This document shows positions 29,028 through 39,028 of a DNA stretch of 64,000 nucleotides, in pieces; positions within the stretch are counted from its first letter, which is position 1, and each line of letters begins with the position of its first letter. The stretch spans positions 1-64,000 of the forward strand of contig NZ_JAHKNG010000008.1 of assembly GCF_018860165.1 (NCBI RefSeq). Direction: 5' to 3'. The translations under genes and the position numbers were made by a program. The notes under the pieces were generated by a model. That model was not told the origin of the DNA. It saw only the letters and a program-made list of their open reading frames with translations, and did not search any database. Origin of the DNA: Paracoccus marinaquae. GTDB taxonomy: Bacteria; Pseudomonadota; Alphaproteobacteria; Rhodobacterales; Rhodobacteraceae.

Positions 29028-31129
29028 ACCTCTCGGCGACCGAGCTGCGATTCGATCCGGCGCTGCCCTGGTGGGTGATCGCCGCGCTGGCGGCGCTGGC
29101 GCTGCTGGTGGCGGGTTTCGCGCTGTGGCGCGGACTGCGCGGCTGGGCCTGGCGCGGGCTTGCCGGACTTGCCGCCGCACTGGCGCTGGCCGGCCCGGCG
29201 CTGGAGATCGGCGATCGTGCCGGGCTGAGCGATATCGTCATCCTGCTGGACGACCGCTCGGCCAGCCAGACCCTGCCCGAGCGGGCAGCCCAGACCGATG
29301 CCGCGGTCGAGGCCCTGAGCCAGCAGATCGCGGCGCTGCCCGATACCGAGCTGCGCCGGGTCACGGTCGGCGATGACGAGGACGGCACCCTGCTGGCCAC
29401 CGCCATGACCCGCGCCATCGCGGCCGAGCCCGAGGCGCGGCTGGCCGGCGTGATCGCCGTGACCGACGGCAACATCCACGACCCCGCCATGCTGCCCGCG
29501 GGCCTGCCCGCGCCGGCGCATGTGCTGCTGACCGGCCGGCCGCAGGACTGGGACCGGCGGCTGGTCATCGAGGAGGCGCCGGCCTTCGGCCTGATCGATC
29601 AGGATGTCACGATCCGGCTGCGGATCGAGGATCAGGGTGCCGTGCCGCCGGGGCTGCAAGGACGCTCGGCCAGTCTGCGGATCAGCATCGATGGCGGCGA
29701 GGAACAGCTGTTCGCCGTGCCCGTCGGGGTGTCGCTGGACCTGCCGGTGACGCTGGGCCATGCCGGGCAGAACGTGGTGCAGATCGGCTTTGACGCCCCC
29801 GGCGGCGGCGAACTGACCGAGCGCAACAATACCGCCGCCGTCAGCATCAACGGCGTGCGCGATCGGCTGCGCGTGCTGCTGGTCTCGGGCGAGCCGCATG
29901 CTGGTGAAAGAACCTGGCGCAACCTGTTGAAGTCGGACGCGGCCGTCGATCTGATCCATTTCACCATCCTACGCCCGCCCGACAAGTCCGACGGCGTGCC
30001 GGTGAACGAGTTGTCGCTGATCGCCTTCCCCACGCGCGAGCTGTTCCTGCAGCGCATCGACGATTTCGACCTGATCATCTTCGACCGCTATCGGGTGCGG
30101 GGCATCCTGCCGCCCGACTACTTCACGAACATCACCCGCTATGTCCGCGACGGCGGCGCGATCCTGGTCGCGGCGGGGCCGGAAATGGCCAGCGTCGAAA
30201 GCCTGAACCTGTCGCCCTTGGGCACGATCCTGCCGGCGCGCCCGACCGGCCGGGTGATCGACCAGCCCTTCACCCCGGAACTGACCGACGAGGGCCGCCG
30301 GCATCCGGTCACGGCGGGGCTGCCCGGCGCGCCCGTGGCCGAAGAGGGCGACGATTGGGGCCGCTGGCTGCGCATGGCCGAGGTCCTGCCCGATCCCGGG
30401 GCGCAGGTGGCGATGACCGGGGCCGAGGACAAGCCGCTCTTGATCCTGCAGCGGGTCGGCGAGGGGCGGGTGGCCATGCTGACCTCGGATCAGGTCTGGC
30501 TGTGGGGGCGCGGCTTCGAGGGCGGCGGGCCGCAGCTGGAACTGCTGCGCCGCATCGCGCACTGGTCGATGAAGGAGCCCGAACTTGAGGAAGAGGCGCT
30601 GCTGGCCGATATCGCGGGCGGGCTGGATGTCCGGTTCACCCGCCGCACCATGCAGGACAGCGCCGGGCCACTGACGATCACCGGGCCGGATGGCGAAACC
30701 GAAGAACTGGCGCTGAGCGAGATCGGGCCGGGCCGGTTCACCGCCGAATGGACCGCGCCCGGACCGGGCCTCTATCGCCTTCAGGACGGCGAGTTGCGCC
30801 GGGTTCTGGCGCTTGGTCCGCCCGCGCCGCGCGAATTCGAGCGGACGGTGGCCGATGCCGGGGCGCTGACGCCCCTGGCCGAGGCCAGCGGCGGGGCGGT
30901 GCTGGCGCTGTCCGAGGGGGTGCCCGACCTGCGCACCGTCGCGCCGGGCCGCAGCGCGCATGGCCGCGGCGTGGCCCGCGACTGGATCGCGATCACGCCG
31001 CGCGAGGCGGCCACCGTCACCGGGCTGGCGCGGCGGCCGCTGTTGCCGGGCTGGGCCTGGCTGGGGCTGATCGCCGCGCTGATCCTTGCCGGATGGCTGA
31101 CCGAGGGTCGGGCTGGCCGGCGCGGCTAG
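29024..31129 (+). CDS. Membrane protein with VWA-like and glutamine amidotransferase-like regions
   Basis: A 701-residue protein starting at GTG 29024, overlapping the DUF4159 gene. Two N-terminal membrane helices (about 12-32 and 38-60) precede a VWA-like domain with a possible metal-ion site DxSxS (DDRSAS near residue 73) and AVTDGN near 145. An amidotransferase-like region follows (FDLIIFDRYRVRG, ITRYVRDGGAILVAAGPE, about 345-390) without an obvious Cys nucleophile, and there is one C-terminal helix (about 672-692). It is the last gene of the MoxR cluster before fabZ. Exact role unknown. Confidence 0.8.
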   Translation: MNLSATELRFDPALPWWVIAALAALALLVAGFALWRGLRGWAWRGLAGLAAALALAGPALEIGDRAGLSDIVILLDDRSASQTLPERAAQTDAAVEALSQQIAALPDTELRRVTVGDDEDGTLLATAMTRAIAAEPEARLAGVIAVTDGNIHDPAMLPAGLPAPAHVLLTGRPQDWDRRLVIEEAPAFGLIDQDVTIRLRIEDQGAVPPGLQGRSASLRISIDGGEEQLFAVPVGVSLDLPVTLGHAGQNVVQIGFDAPGGGELTERNNTAAVSINGVRDRLRVLLVSGEPHAGERTWRNLLKSDAAVDLIHFTILRPPDKSDGVPVNELSLIAFPTRELFLQRIDDFDLIIFDRYRVRGILPPDYFTNITRYVRDGGAILVAAGPEMASVESLNLSPLGTILPARPTGRVIDQPFTPELTDEGRRHPVTAGLPGAPVAEEGDDWGRWLRMAEVLPDPGAQVAMTGAEDKPLLILQRVGEGRVAMLTSDQVWLWGRGFEGGGPQLELLRRIAHWSMKEPELEEEALLADIAGGLDVRFTRRTMQDSAGPLTITGPDGETEELALSEIGPGRFTAEWTAPGPGLYRLQDGELRRVLALGPPAPREFERTVADAGALTPLAEASGGAVLALSEGVPDLRTVAPGRSAHGRGVARDWIAITPREAATVTGLARRPLLPGWAWLGLIAALILAGWLTEGRAGRRG

Positions 31130-31240
31130 ACCGGCAGGGCGGCGCCGATGCCGCAGCGGTCGCGCCCCGGCGCCAGCCCGAATGCTTGCCAAGGCGCTGC
31201 GGCGTTGTTAACCCGAGGGAAATCGCCTGAAGGAACGCGC

Positions 31241-31720
31241 ATGGCAGACGAGAAGTCCATTTCCGCCCCGTATACCGAGGCCGATCTTTCGCTGATCAAG
31301 CGGATCATCCCGCATCGCTATCCCTTCCTGTTCATCGACCGGGTGCGCGATATCGTGCCGCATGAGGGCGGTGTCGGGATCAAGATGGTCACCAATAACG
31401 AGCCGCATTTCCAGGGCCATTTCCCCGATGAGCCGGTCATGCCCGGGGTGACCATCGTCGAGGCGATGGCGCAGACCTCGGCCGTGGTCGTGGGCATCAG
31501 CATGAACATCATCGACCGGCCGCTGGCGACCTATTTCATGGGTATCGACAAGTGCAAGTTCCGGCGCATGGTGGTGCCGGGCGACGTGCTGGAACTGCAC
31601 TGCAAGGCGCTGCGCGGCGGCGGCAAGATCTGGAAGTTCGAGGGCCGGGCGCTGGTCGATGGCCAGCTCTGCGCCTCGGCCGAGTTCACGGCGATGATGG
31701 CCCTGAAAGCCGATGAGTGA
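31241..31720 (+). CDS. fabZ: 3-hydroxyacyl-[ACP] dehydratase FabZ
   Basis: A 159-residue hot-dog-fold dehydratase of fatty acid elongation. The active-site loop [20 protein letters not shown] provides the catalytic His and Glu. Start at 31241 ([11 protein letters not shown], with GAAGGAAC upstream) rather than the in-frame ATG at 31148, whose extra residues are unlike the family. It supplies beta-unsaturated acyl-ACP and competes with lipid A synthesis for 3-hydroxyacyl-ACP, which explains its linkage to lpxA. Overlaps lpxA by 8 bp. Confidence 0.96.
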   Translation: MADEKSISAPYTEADLSLIKRIIPHRYPFLFIDRVRDIVPHEGGVGIKMVTNNEPHFQGHFPDEPVMPGVTIVEAMAQTSAVVVGISMNIIDRPLATYFMGIDKCKFRRMVVPGDVLELHCKALRGGGKIWKFEGRALVDGQLCASAEFTAMMALKADE

Positions 31721-32501
31721 GAGCCGCATCCATCCCACGGCGGTGATCGAGCCCGGCGCCGAGATCGGCACCGGGGTCGAGATCGGCCCGTTCTGCGTGA
31801 TCGGCCCGCAGGTGCGGCTGGCCGCGGGCGTGGTGCTGAAATCGCATGTCGTCCTTGCCGGCGAGACCTCGATCGGCGAAGGCACCACGATCTTCCCCTT
31901 CGCCTCGATCGGCGAGGTGCCGCAGGACCTGAAGTTCAGGGGCGAGCGGGTGCAGCTTGAAATCGGCGCCCGCAACCGGATCCGCGAATATGTGACGATG
32001 AACCCGGGCACCGAGGGCGGCGGCGGCGTCACCCGCGTCGGCGATGACGGGCTGTTCATGGCCGGCAGCCATGTCGGCCATGACTGCCAGCTGGGCGACC
32101 GGGTGATTCTGGTCAACAACGCCTCGCTGGCCGGGCATTGCCATCTGGGCGATGACGTGATCATCGGCGGGCTGTCGGGGGTGCATCAATGGGTGCGCAT
32201 CGGCCGCGGCGCGATGATCGGCGCGGTCACCATGGTCACCGCCGATGTGATCCCCTTCGGTCTGGTGCAGGGGCCGCGCGGGCATCTGGACGGGCTGAAC
32301 CTTGTCGGGCTGAAGCGCCGCGGCACCAGCCGGGCCGAGATCGCGGCCCTGCGCAAGCTGCTGGAGGCGCTTGGGCAGGGGGCCTTCCGCGACACCGCCC
32401 GCAGCCGCGCCGAAGCCGAGGTCAGCGGGATGGAGCGCGAGGTGCTGGACTTCATCCTCGGCCCCTCGGACCGGTCGTTTCTGGCGCCGAAACCCGCATG
32501 A
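31713..32501 (+). CDS. lpxA: UDP-N-acetylglucosamine acyltransferase
   Basis: A 262-residue left-handed beta-helix acyltransferase that starts lipid A synthesis by transferring 3-hydroxyacyl from ACP to UDP-GlcNAc. Hexapeptide repeats run from [20 protein letters not shown] through about residue 185. The catalytic His lies in [12 protein letters not shown] (about 118-129), and the C-terminal helical part [20 protein letters not shown] matches LpxA. It overlaps fabZ by 8 bp and lpxI by 4 bp. Confidence 0.96.
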   Translation: MSESRIHPTAVIEPGAEIGTGVEIGPFCVIGPQVRLAAGVVLKSHVVLAGETSIGEGTTIFPFASIGEVPQDLKFRGERVQLEIGARNRIREYVTMNPGTEGGGGVTRVGDDGLFMAGSHVGHDCQLGDRVILVNNASLAGHCHLGDDVIIGGLSGVHQWVRIGRGAMIGAVTMVTADVIPFGLVQGPRGHLDGLNLVGLKRRGTSRAEIAALRKLLEALGQGAFRDTARSRAEAEVSGMEREVLDFILGPSDRSFLAPKPA

Positions 32502-33295
32502 GCCGGATCGCCGTCATCGCCGGGCAGGGCGGCCTTGCCCCCGCCGTGATCGCCGCGCTGGACGCGCCCTTGGTCTATGCGCTGGACGGGTTCGCGCCCG
32601 AGGTTCCGGCCACGCCCTTCCGGCTTGAGCGGCTGGTGCCGTTTCTGGACGGTCTGATCGAGGCCGGCGTCGGCCGGGTGGTCTTTGCCGGGGCGGTGCG
32701 GCGCCCGCGTCTGGACCCCGAAGCCTTCGATCCGCGCACCGCGCAGTTGGTCCCGCGGATCCTGACGGCCATGCAGTCGGGCGATGATGCGGTGCTGCGC
32801 GAGGTGCTGCGGATCTTCGAGGAACATGACCTGACGATCTGCCGCGTCGATGAAATCCTGCCCGATCTGGTTCCCGCCGAAGGCGTGCTGGCCGGTCAGC
32901 CCTCGGATGCCGACCGCCGCGACGCGGCCCGCGCGGCCGAGATTCTGGCGGCGACCGGAGCGCTTGATATCGGGCAGGGCGCGGTGGTGGCCCAGGGCCT
33001 GTGCCTGGCGCTGGAAACCCTGCCGGGCACCGCCGCCATGCTGGACTTTGCTGCTGCCCATGCCGGGCTGCGACCCAATGCGAAGGGGGCGCGCGGCCTG
33101 CTCTACAAGGCGCCGAAGCCGGGGCAGGATCGTCGCATCGACCTGCCCACGATCGGGCCGGACACGGTCGATCAGGCCGCTGCCGCCGGGCTGGCCGGGA
33201 TCGCCTGGCAGGCCGGCGGGGTGATCCTGCTGGATCGCGACGAGGCGCGGCGCCGGGCCGAGGCGGCGGGGCTGTTTCTGTGGGCACGCGGCTGA
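32498..33295 (+). CDS. lpxI: UDP-2,3-diacylglucosamine pyrophosphatase LpxI
   Basis: A 265-residue LpxI, the alphaproteobacterial alternative to LpxH, which converts UDP-2,3-diacylglucosamine to lipid X. It begins [20 protein letters not shown] and shows AGAVRRPRLDP, HDLTICRVDEILPDL and a C-terminal KAPKPGQDRRIDLPTIGPDT motif with the catalytic Asp region. Start at 32498 gives an ATGA overlap with lpxA; the open frame continuing upstream to 32189 is only the antisense-free extension inside lpxA. Confidence 0.93.
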   Translation: MSRIAVIAGQGGLAPAVIAALDAPLVYALDGFAPEVPATPFRLERLVPFLDGLIEAGVGRVVFAGAVRRPRLDPEAFDPRTAQLVPRILTAMQSGDDAVLREVLRIFEEHDLTICRVDEILPDLVPAEGVLAGQPSDADRRDAARAAEILAATGALDIGQGAVVAQGLCLALETLPGTAAMLDFAAAHAGLRPNAKGARGLLYKAPKPGQDRRIDLPTIGPDTVDQAAAAGLAGIAWQAGGVILLDRDEARRRAEAAGLFLWARG

Positions 33296-33380
33296 TCGGG
33301 TCATCGAACGGCAAAGAAATGCTGGCAAGTTCCTTGTTGTCCCAATACCCATAAGGCGACGGAGCAACCGGAAGGCGAGG

Positions 33381-34541
33381 ATGAAGTTCTTCCTGATCGC
33401 GGGCGAACCTTCGGGCGACCAGCTTGGCGCGGCGCTGATGGCCGGGCTGCGGATGCTGGTGCCTGATGTGCGGTTCACCGGCATCGGCGGCCCGCTGATG
33501 CAGGCCGAGGGCATGGAAAGCCTGTTCCCGATGGATGAACTGAGCCTGATGGGCATCTGGGAGGTGCTGCCGAAGTACCGCCACCTGAAGCGCCGCATCG
33601 CGGAGACCGCCGAGGCGGTTTTGGCCGAGGCGCCGGATGCGCTGATCACCATCGACAGCCCCGATTTCTGCCTGCGCGTCGCCCATGCCGCGCGTGCCAA
33701 GGCGCCGGGCCTGCGCACCATCCACTATGTCGCGCCCTCGGTCTGGGCCTGGCGGCCGGGGCGGGCGAAGAAGATGGCGCCGGTCATCGACCATGTGCTG
33801 GCGATCCTGCCCTTCGAGCCGCCCTATATGGAAGCCGCCGGGATGAGCTGCGATTTCGTCGGCCATCCCGTCGCCACCGCGCAGGTCGGCGGCCCCGATC
33901 AGGCCGGGCTGTTCCGCGCCGCCCACGGCATCGACGCCGATGCGCCGGTGGTGCTGTGCCTGCCCGGATCGCGCAAATCCGAGGTCGAGCGGCTGGCCGG
34001 GCGGTTCGACGAGGCGCTGATGCGGCTGCGTGACCGGGTGCCCGAGATCCGGGTGGTGCTGCCGACGGTGCCGGGTGTGGCGCATATGGTGCGCGACATG
34101 GCGCGGCGCTGGCCGACGACGCCGATCGTGATCGAGGAGGCCGAGGAAAAGCAGGCCGCCTTCGCCGCCGCCGATCTGGCGCTGGCGGCCTCGGGCACGG
34201 TCAGCCTGGAACTGGCGGCGAACCGCATTCCCATGGTGATCGGCTATGACATGGCGCCGCTCAGCCGGATGATCGTCGGGCTGCTGCTGCGCACCGACAC
34301 GGTCACGCTGGTCAATCTGGTCAGCGAGACCCGGGCGGTGCCGGAATTTCTGGGCCATGACTGCCAGCCCGGACCGCTGGCCGAGGCGTTGCAATCGGTG
34401 CTGGAGGACATGGCGATCCGCAAGGCGCAGCTGGATGCCATGGACCTGACCATGGACCGGCTGGGCAAGGGTGGAGAGGCGCCGGGCCTGCGCGCGGCGC
34501 GCTCGGTGCTGCGCGCGGTTACAGAACCGCGGTCACGATGA
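33381..34541 (+). CDS. lpxB: Lipid-A-disaccharide synthase
   Basis: A 386-residue glycosyltransferase (GT19) that joins lipid X and UDP-diacylglucosamine to the lipid A disaccharide. Family motifs: FFLIAGEPSGDQLGAALM at the N-terminus, SPDFCLRVAHAARA, HYVAPSVWAWRPGRAKKM, LPGSRKSEVERL and LAASGTVSLELA. It lies 85 bp after lpxI with GGAAGG upstream of the ATG. Its last 23 bp overlap the convergent ridA-like gene. Confidence 0.96.
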   Translation: MKFFLIAGEPSGDQLGAALMAGLRMLVPDVRFTGIGGPLMQAEGMESLFPMDELSLMGIWEVLPKYRHLKRRIAETAEAVLAEAPDALITIDSPDFCLRVAHAARAKAPGLRTIHYVAPSVWAWRPGRAKKMAPVIDHVLAILPFEPPYMEAAGMSCDFVGHPVATAQVGGPDQAGLFRAAHGIDADAPVVLCLPGSRKSEVERLAGRFDEALMRLRDRVPEIRVVLPTVPGVAHMVRDMARRWPTTPIVIEEAEEKQAAFAAADLALAASGTVSLELAANRIPMVIGYDMAPLSRMIVGLLLRTDTVTLVNLVSETRAVPEFLGHDCQPGPLAEALQSVLEDMAIRKAQLDAMDLTMDRLGKGGEAPGLRAARSVLRAVTEPRSR

Positions 34542-34869
34542 TCTCGACCTTGTAGTCGGGCGTTGCCAGCTTTGCCTCGCCGGTGGCGCGGGCGGGGGCG
34601 TGGCCGGGGGCGACCCAGGCATCCCAGACCTTGTTCATCGAGGCGAAATCCGCCGCCATGTCGGCCACCCAGATCTGGGCCGAGACGATCCTGGTCTTGT
34701 CGGTGCCGGCCTTTTTCAGCAGCGTGTCGATCTGGGAAAGGATCGCCCGGGTCTGGTCTTCGACCGAGGTGCCGGGCTCGCCCACCTGGCCGGCCAGCCA
34801 GACCATGCCATTGGCGACGACGCCCTGGCTCATGCGTTGGCCGCATTCGATGCGCTTGATATCGCTCAT
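34519..34869 (-). CDS. RidA (YjgF/UK114) family protein
   Basis: A 116-residue Rid-family protein. It carries the ANGMVWLAGQVG and TRIVSAQIWVADMAADFASM motifs but has APARATGEAKLATPDYKVEI at the C-terminus, where the key Arg of active imine deaminases (RidA, P-x-R-x) appears as PARAT. It may remove enamine/imine intermediates or belong to a Rid subfamily of unknown activity. Start at 34869 (MSDIKRIE). It follows the TSUP transporter by 4 bp, and its 3' end overlaps lpxB. Confidence 0.88.
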   Translation of the reverse strand: MSDIKRIECGQRMSQGVVANGMVWLAGQVGEPGTSVEDQTRAILSQIDTLLKKAGTDKTRIVSAQIWVADMAADFASMNKVWDAWVAPGHAPARATGEAKLATPDYKVEIIVTAVL

Positions 34870-34873
34870 GTGC

Positions 34874-35629
34874 TTATCCTCCATTAATGAGACGCCAGAA
34901 GAAGATGGCCGACATGCCAAAACCGACGGCGGCAATCAAGAGCCGCAGCGTGTGGCGCGGGATGCGCCGCGCCACCGGCGCGCCGGCATAGCCGCCGATA
35001 ATCGTGCCCGCCGAGACCATGGCCGCCGGAACCCAGACGATCTTGCCGCCGACGGCGAAGACCACGGCGGCGATGACGGCCAGGGCAAAGCTGAGCCAGC
35101 TTTTCAGCCCGTTCATCTGGTGCAGGTCGGTCATTCCCCACATCGCGAAGACCGCCAGCATGATGATCCCCAGCCCGCCGTTGAAATAGCCGCCATAGAT
35201 CGACATCGGCAGCAGGGTGCCCAGCCCGAAGGGCGTGACCACCGAGCGCCAGCGCGAGGCGAGGCGGCGCACCGTATCGGACCAGTAGAAGATGACGGTG
35301 GCGACCAGCAGCAGGAAGGGCACCAGCACGGCGAAGGCCGCGTTCGAACTGACCAGCAGCAAGCCGCAGCCGACCGCCCCGCCAACGACGGTCCAGAGCG
35401 TCAGCTTCAGCATCGGTGCCCCCTCCATGGCCGCCAGATCGCGGCGGAAGCCCAGGGTGGCGGTAAGATAGCCGGGGAGGGCCGCGACGGTCGAGGTCGC
35501 GTTGGCCGCGATCGGCGGCACGCCGGCGAAGACCAGGGCGGGAAAGGTGATGAAGGTTCCTCCGCCGGCGACGGCATTCATCACGCCGCCAATCACCCCG
35601 GCAACGAACAGCAGGGTGAATTCAAGCAT
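34874..35629 (-). CDS. TSUP family (TauE/SafE) membrane transporter
   Basis: A 251-residue membrane protein with seven to eight helices, of the TauE/SafE (TSUP) family of sulfite, sulfoacetate or other anion exporters. The two internally repeated family motifs are visible: GVIGGVMNAVAGGGTFITFP near the N-terminus and GGYFNGGLGIIMLAVFA near the middle. The substrate cannot be assigned; the short spacing to the RidA gene (4 bp) suggests a shared transcript. Confidence 0.87.
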   Translation of the reverse strand: MLEFTLLFVAGVIGGVMNAVAGGGTFITFPALVFAGVPPIAANATSTVAALPGYLTATLGFRRDLAAMEGAPMLKLTLWTVVGGAVGCGLLLVSSNAAFAVLVPFLLLVATVIFYWSDTVRRLASRWRSVVTPFGLGTLLPMSIYGGYFNGGLGIIMLAVFAMWGMTDLHQMNGLKSWLSFALAVIAAVVFAVGGKIVWVPAAMVSAGTIIGGYAGAPVARRIPRHTLRLLIAAVGFGMSAIFFWRLINGG

Positions 35630-35862
35630 CGCGGCCTTCCGTTGCTGTCAGGGGACCGGCGCTGCGGGGGAGGTCCGCCCCCGTCGCAAGCCTGCGGGCG
35701 CCCTTGGGCCGCCTCTCAGGCATCCGTGTCGTTGCATCAGATCCGATCCCGTCAACACCATCGCGGGATTCGGCATTTCGCCAGACAGTGGACATTTCCC
35801 GCGCGCTTGCCAAGGCCCTATCGCCGCGCGCCGCGATCCTGCGGCCGCCGAGGGAACCCCGA

Positions 35863-37380
35863 TCAGAGGCCCAGTTTCTGCGCCACCAGTTGATTGACCG
35901 CGGCCGGGTTCGCCTTGCCGCCGGTCGCCTTCAGGACCTGGCCCACGAACCAGCCCGCCAGCTTCGGGTTGGCCTTGGCCTTTTCGACCTGCGTGGGATT
36001 GGCGGCGATGATCTCGTCCACGGCCTTCTCGATGGCGCCCAGATCGGTGACCTGCTTCATGCCGCGCGCCTCGACGATCGCAGCCGGATCGCCGCCCTCG
36101 GTCCAGAGGATCTCGAACAGGTCCTTGGCGATCTTGCCCGAGATGTCGCCGCGCGCGATCAGGTCGATCACGCCGCCAAGCTGGGCCGCCGAGACGGGCG
36201 CGGTCTCGACGCTCAGCCCCTCCTTGTTCAGCCGGCCGAACAGCTCGTTGATGACCCAGTTCGCGGCCTGCTTGCCGTCGCGGCCCCGGGCCACGGCCTC
36301 GAAGTAATCGGCGCTTTCGACCTCGGCGGTCAGCACGCCCGCATCATATTCCGACAGGCCCAGATCCTGCACGAAACGGGCTTTCTTCTCATCCGGCAGT
36401 TCCGGCATCGAGGCGCCGATGGCGTCCACCCAGGCCTGCTCGATTTCCAGCGGCAACAGGTCGGGATCGGGGAAATAGCGGTAATCATGCGCCTCTTCCT
36501 TCGAGCGCATCGACCGGGTTTCGCCGCGGTCGGGATCGTAGAGGCGGGTTTCCTGCACCACCTTGCCGCCATCTTCGAGAATGGCGATCTGGCGCCGCGC
36601 CTCAAAGTCGATGGCGGCCTGGATGAAGCGCAGCGAGTTCATGTTCTTGATTTCGCAGCGGGTGCCCAGATGGCTGAAATCCTGGGTTTCCTGATATTTC
36701 TCGTAAGCACCGGGCGGGCAGACGCTGACATTCACATCGGCGCGCAGGTTGCCGTTCTGCATGTTGCCGTCGCAGGTGCCCAGGTAACGCATGATCTGGC
36801 GCAGCTTGGCGACATAGGCCGCCGCCTCCTCGGGGCCGCGCAGATCGGGGCGGCTGACGATCTCCATCAGCGCGACCCCGGTGCGGTTCAGGTCCACGAA
36901 GGACATGTTCGGATCCATGTCGTGGATCGACTTGCCGGCATCCTGTTCCAGATGGATTCGCTCGATCCGGACGCGGCGGGCAACGCCGGGGCCCATGTCC
37001 ACGATCACCTCGCCCTCGCCGACGATGGGCGCGTAAAGCTGGCTGATCTGGTAGCCCTGCGGCAGGTCGGGGTAGAAATAGTTCTTGCGGTCGAAGGCGC
37101 TGGTCAGGTTGATTGCGGCCTTCAGGCCAAGGCCGGTGCGCACCGCCTGGGCCACGCAGAATTCGTTGATGACCGGCAGCATGCCCGGCATGGCCGCATC
37201 GACGAAGGCCACATTGCTGTTCGGCTCCGAGCCGAATTCGGTCGAGGCGCCCGAAAACAGCTTGGCCTTCGAGGCGACCTGGGCATGCACCTCCAGCCCG
37301 ATCACCAGTTCCCAGTCGCCCCTGGCGCCGGCGATGGTCTTCGGTTCCGGCGCGGTGAAGGAGAGGTGGTCAAGCATCAT
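35863..37380 (-). CDS. gatB: Glutamyl/aspartyl-tRNA amidotransferase subunit B
   Basis: A 505-residue GatB that phosphorylates and helps amidate misacylated Glu-tRNA(Gln) and/or Asp-tRNA(Asn). Typical motifs: [56 protein letters not shown] and the C-terminal YqeY-like tail with [16 protein letters not shown]. gatC and gatA are not beside it in this window. The 483-bp-long upstream region is divergent from the transglycosylase gene. Confidence 0.96.
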   Translation of the reverse strand: MMLDHLSFTAPEPKTIAGARGDWELVIGLEVHAQVASKAKLFSGASTEFGSEPNSNVAFVDAAMPGMLPVINEFCVAQAVRTGLGLKAAINLTSAFDRKNYFYPDLPQGYQISQLYAPIVGEGEVIVDMGPGVARRVRIERIHLEQDAGKSIHDMDPNMSFVDLNRTGVALMEIVSRPDLRGPEEAAAYVAKLRQIMRYLGTCDGNMQNGNLRADVNVSVCPPGAYEKYQETQDFSHLGTRCEIKNMNSLRFIQAAIDFEARRQIAILEDGGKVVQETRLYDPDRGETRSMRSKEEAHDYRYFPDPDLLPLEIEQAWVDAIGASMPELPDEKKARFVQDLGLSEYDAGVLTAEVESADYFEAVARGRDGKQAANWVINELFGRLNKEGLSVETAPVSAAQLGGVIDLIARGDISGKIAKDLFEILWTEGGDPAAIVEARGMKQVTDLGAIEKAVDEIIAANPTQVEKAKANPKLAGWFVGQVLKATGGKANPAAVNQLVAQKLGL

Positions 37381-37695
37381 GGCCTCGCTTGCGGTGTGGC
37401 ATCTTGGCGGCGCTTTTAGGCCAGTGCCGGGACATTGTCACGGGGCGGTCGGCGATCCCCGGACCTGATTCGCGGCTTTTTAGCAGGACGGTCCGAATCG
37501 CGGGCCGCCGCTCGCGGCCCATGAGAAGGTTGTGAAAGGGTTAACGGCCGCAGCGGCACGGGACGCGATTGGCGGAATTCCGTCCATGCCTTCGGGGCGG
37601 CTTGGCGCGATCCCGCCGACGGGCAGGCGCCGCGCTTGCGCGATCTTCGCCGCACGCGCATCGCTGGCGGGTGAAAACCGCCTGATGAGGATTGA
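37381..37695. other. Divergent intergenic region gatB / transglycosylase
   Basis: About 315 bp carrying the promoters of two divergent genes. A GGGCCGC-CGCTC-GCGGCCC hairpin lies at 37502-37520. No ORF with RBS and reasonable composition, and no clear -35/-10 pair was found. Confidence 0.5.
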
Positions 37696-38319
37696 ATGCG
37701 CGCCGCGCTTGTGCCCCTTGCCGCCCTGACCTTTCTGGCCGCCTGCCAGTCCACGCTCACCCCGCAGACCGATGCCGAGGCAGAAGCGCTTCGGAACGAG
37801 CAGATGCAACTCGCCGTGACCCCGCCGATGCGGTGGGAGGATCGCAGCGGTTCCGATGACTGGACCCGGGCGACGCTGGCGGCGCTGGATCGCGAGGGCG
37901 TGACCATCCTGTCGAACGTGCCGCAGGACATCGAGACCTTCTGCCCGAACTATGCCGAACTGGCCCAGACCGGGCGGCGTGCGTTCTGGGCGGGGCTTCT
38001 CTCGGCGCTGGCCAAGCACGAAAGCACCTATAATCCCAAGGCCAGTGGCGGTGGCGGCAAATGGCTGGGCCTGATGCAGATCGCGCCGGCGACCTGGCGC
38101 GGCTATGGCTGCAACGGCAATATCACCAACGGCGCCGACAACATGGCCTGCGCGGTGCGGATCATGTCGAAACAGGTCGGCCGCGACAATGCCGTCGCCC
38201 ATGACGGCAGCGGCTGGCGCGGCGTGGCCCGCGACTGGGCGCCGATGCGCAACGCGAAAAAGCGCGCCGACATCGCCGCCTGGACCAGCAGTCAGAGCTA
38301 TTGCAGCGAAGAGGTCTGA
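37696..38319 (+). CDS. Lytic transglycosylase (SLT domain) lipoprotein
   Basis: A 207-residue putative lipoprotein: signal MRAALVPLAALTFLAAC, with Cys17 in an LAAC lipobox. The C-terminal half is an SLT-type lysozyme-like domain: catalytic Glu109 in SALAKHESTYNPKA, then GLMQIAPATWRGYGC and a C-terminal cysteine that may form a disulfide. It would cleave the peptidoglycan glycan strand at the outer membrane. It is followed by a double hairpin terminator at 38320-38356. Confidence 0.85.
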   Translation: MRAALVPLAALTFLAACQSTLTPQTDAEAEALRNEQMQLAVTPPMRWEDRSGSDDWTRATLAALDREGVTILSNVPQDIETFCPNYAELAQTGRRAFWAGLLSALAKHESTYNPKASGGGGKWLGLMQIAPATWRGYGCNGNITNGADNMACAVRIMSKQVGRDNAVAHDGSGWRGVARDWAPMRNAKKRADIAAWTSSQSYCSEEV

Positions 38320-38789
38320 GGGGCTTTGCCCCTCTCGCCGCGCCACGGGGCGCGGCTCACCCCAAGGTATTTGCGGTTTGCCTTACGGTTAGCCGGGCGG
38401 ATATGGCCACCAAAGTAGGCGCCATCAATCTCGACATGACCGGCCAGCTTTTCGCCCGTGTGGACCTCTTGAGCCATCGCCTCGCGCAGCTCGTGAGCCA
38501 GAACGAAGGCCGTCTTCGTATTGGCAGCCCAGATCGCGGGAAAGCTGGACACACATCCGCCCGGATGCAGAGGAACTTCCGGCTGCCCGGTCAGTGCCTC
38601 GCGCTCGGGCAGATGTCCGTGCTGGACCAGCCGGGCGCGGCCGTCTTCCAGCTTCTCGGTCGCGTGGTGCTCCAGCAGCGCCGCCAACTCGGCCTCGACC
38701 GCCTGACGGATCAACTGCCGCGCGCCGATTCGGTCAGAGGATCGGTGGTATATCCCTTTCTCAGCTGAGAATTGACGGCGCGTGAACAT
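38298..38789 (-). pseudogene. Fused relics of two transposases (IS256-like + IS1595-like)
   Basis: A continuous 163-codon frame made of pieces from two families. Residues ~24-75 (nt 38720-38564; QAVEAELAALLEHHATEK..., LVQHGHLPEREALTG) match the N-terminal region of IS256/mutator-type transposases. Residues ~83-140 (nt 38543-38370; TKTAFVLAHELREAM, VEIDGAYFGGHIRPANRK) match IS1595-type transposases with their first catalytic Asp. The tail reads through the transglycosylase terminator. Neither domain is complete, so it should be inactive. It is probably the result of successive insertions and deletions. Confidence 0.7.
38320..38376 (+). terminator. Terminator with TATTTG repeat element, after the transglycosylase gene
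   Basis: GGGGC-TTT-GCCCC (38320-38332) is followed by an 8-bp hairpin GCCGCGCC-ACGG-GGCGCGGC (38337-38356) and the block ACCCCAAGGTATTTGCGG. It lies right at the transglycosylase stop. The same composite (GC hairpin plus a CCCC..GG.TATTTG block) recurs at 44886-44921, so it is a dispersed intergenic element. Confidence 0.65.
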
Positions 38790-39028
38790 CGCCTTGACAT
38801 GCCGTCCCTCAGGGCATCACCAACTACTGCGCATATCTCGCAATCCCCTCTTCGCCGCCAATGCCCGTTCCTGCCCGGCCTCGGCCGGCGGCAGCATGGC
38901 GATCCTGTCCCGTCTTCTCGCACGGCGGGCGGAACAGGGCGGTCGTCGCGCCGCGTGAACCGCCCTGCCGCATTTCGATCCGGGCGACGGCAGGACGGTC
39001 AGCCGCCCCGTCGCCGCCCCTGCGGGGC

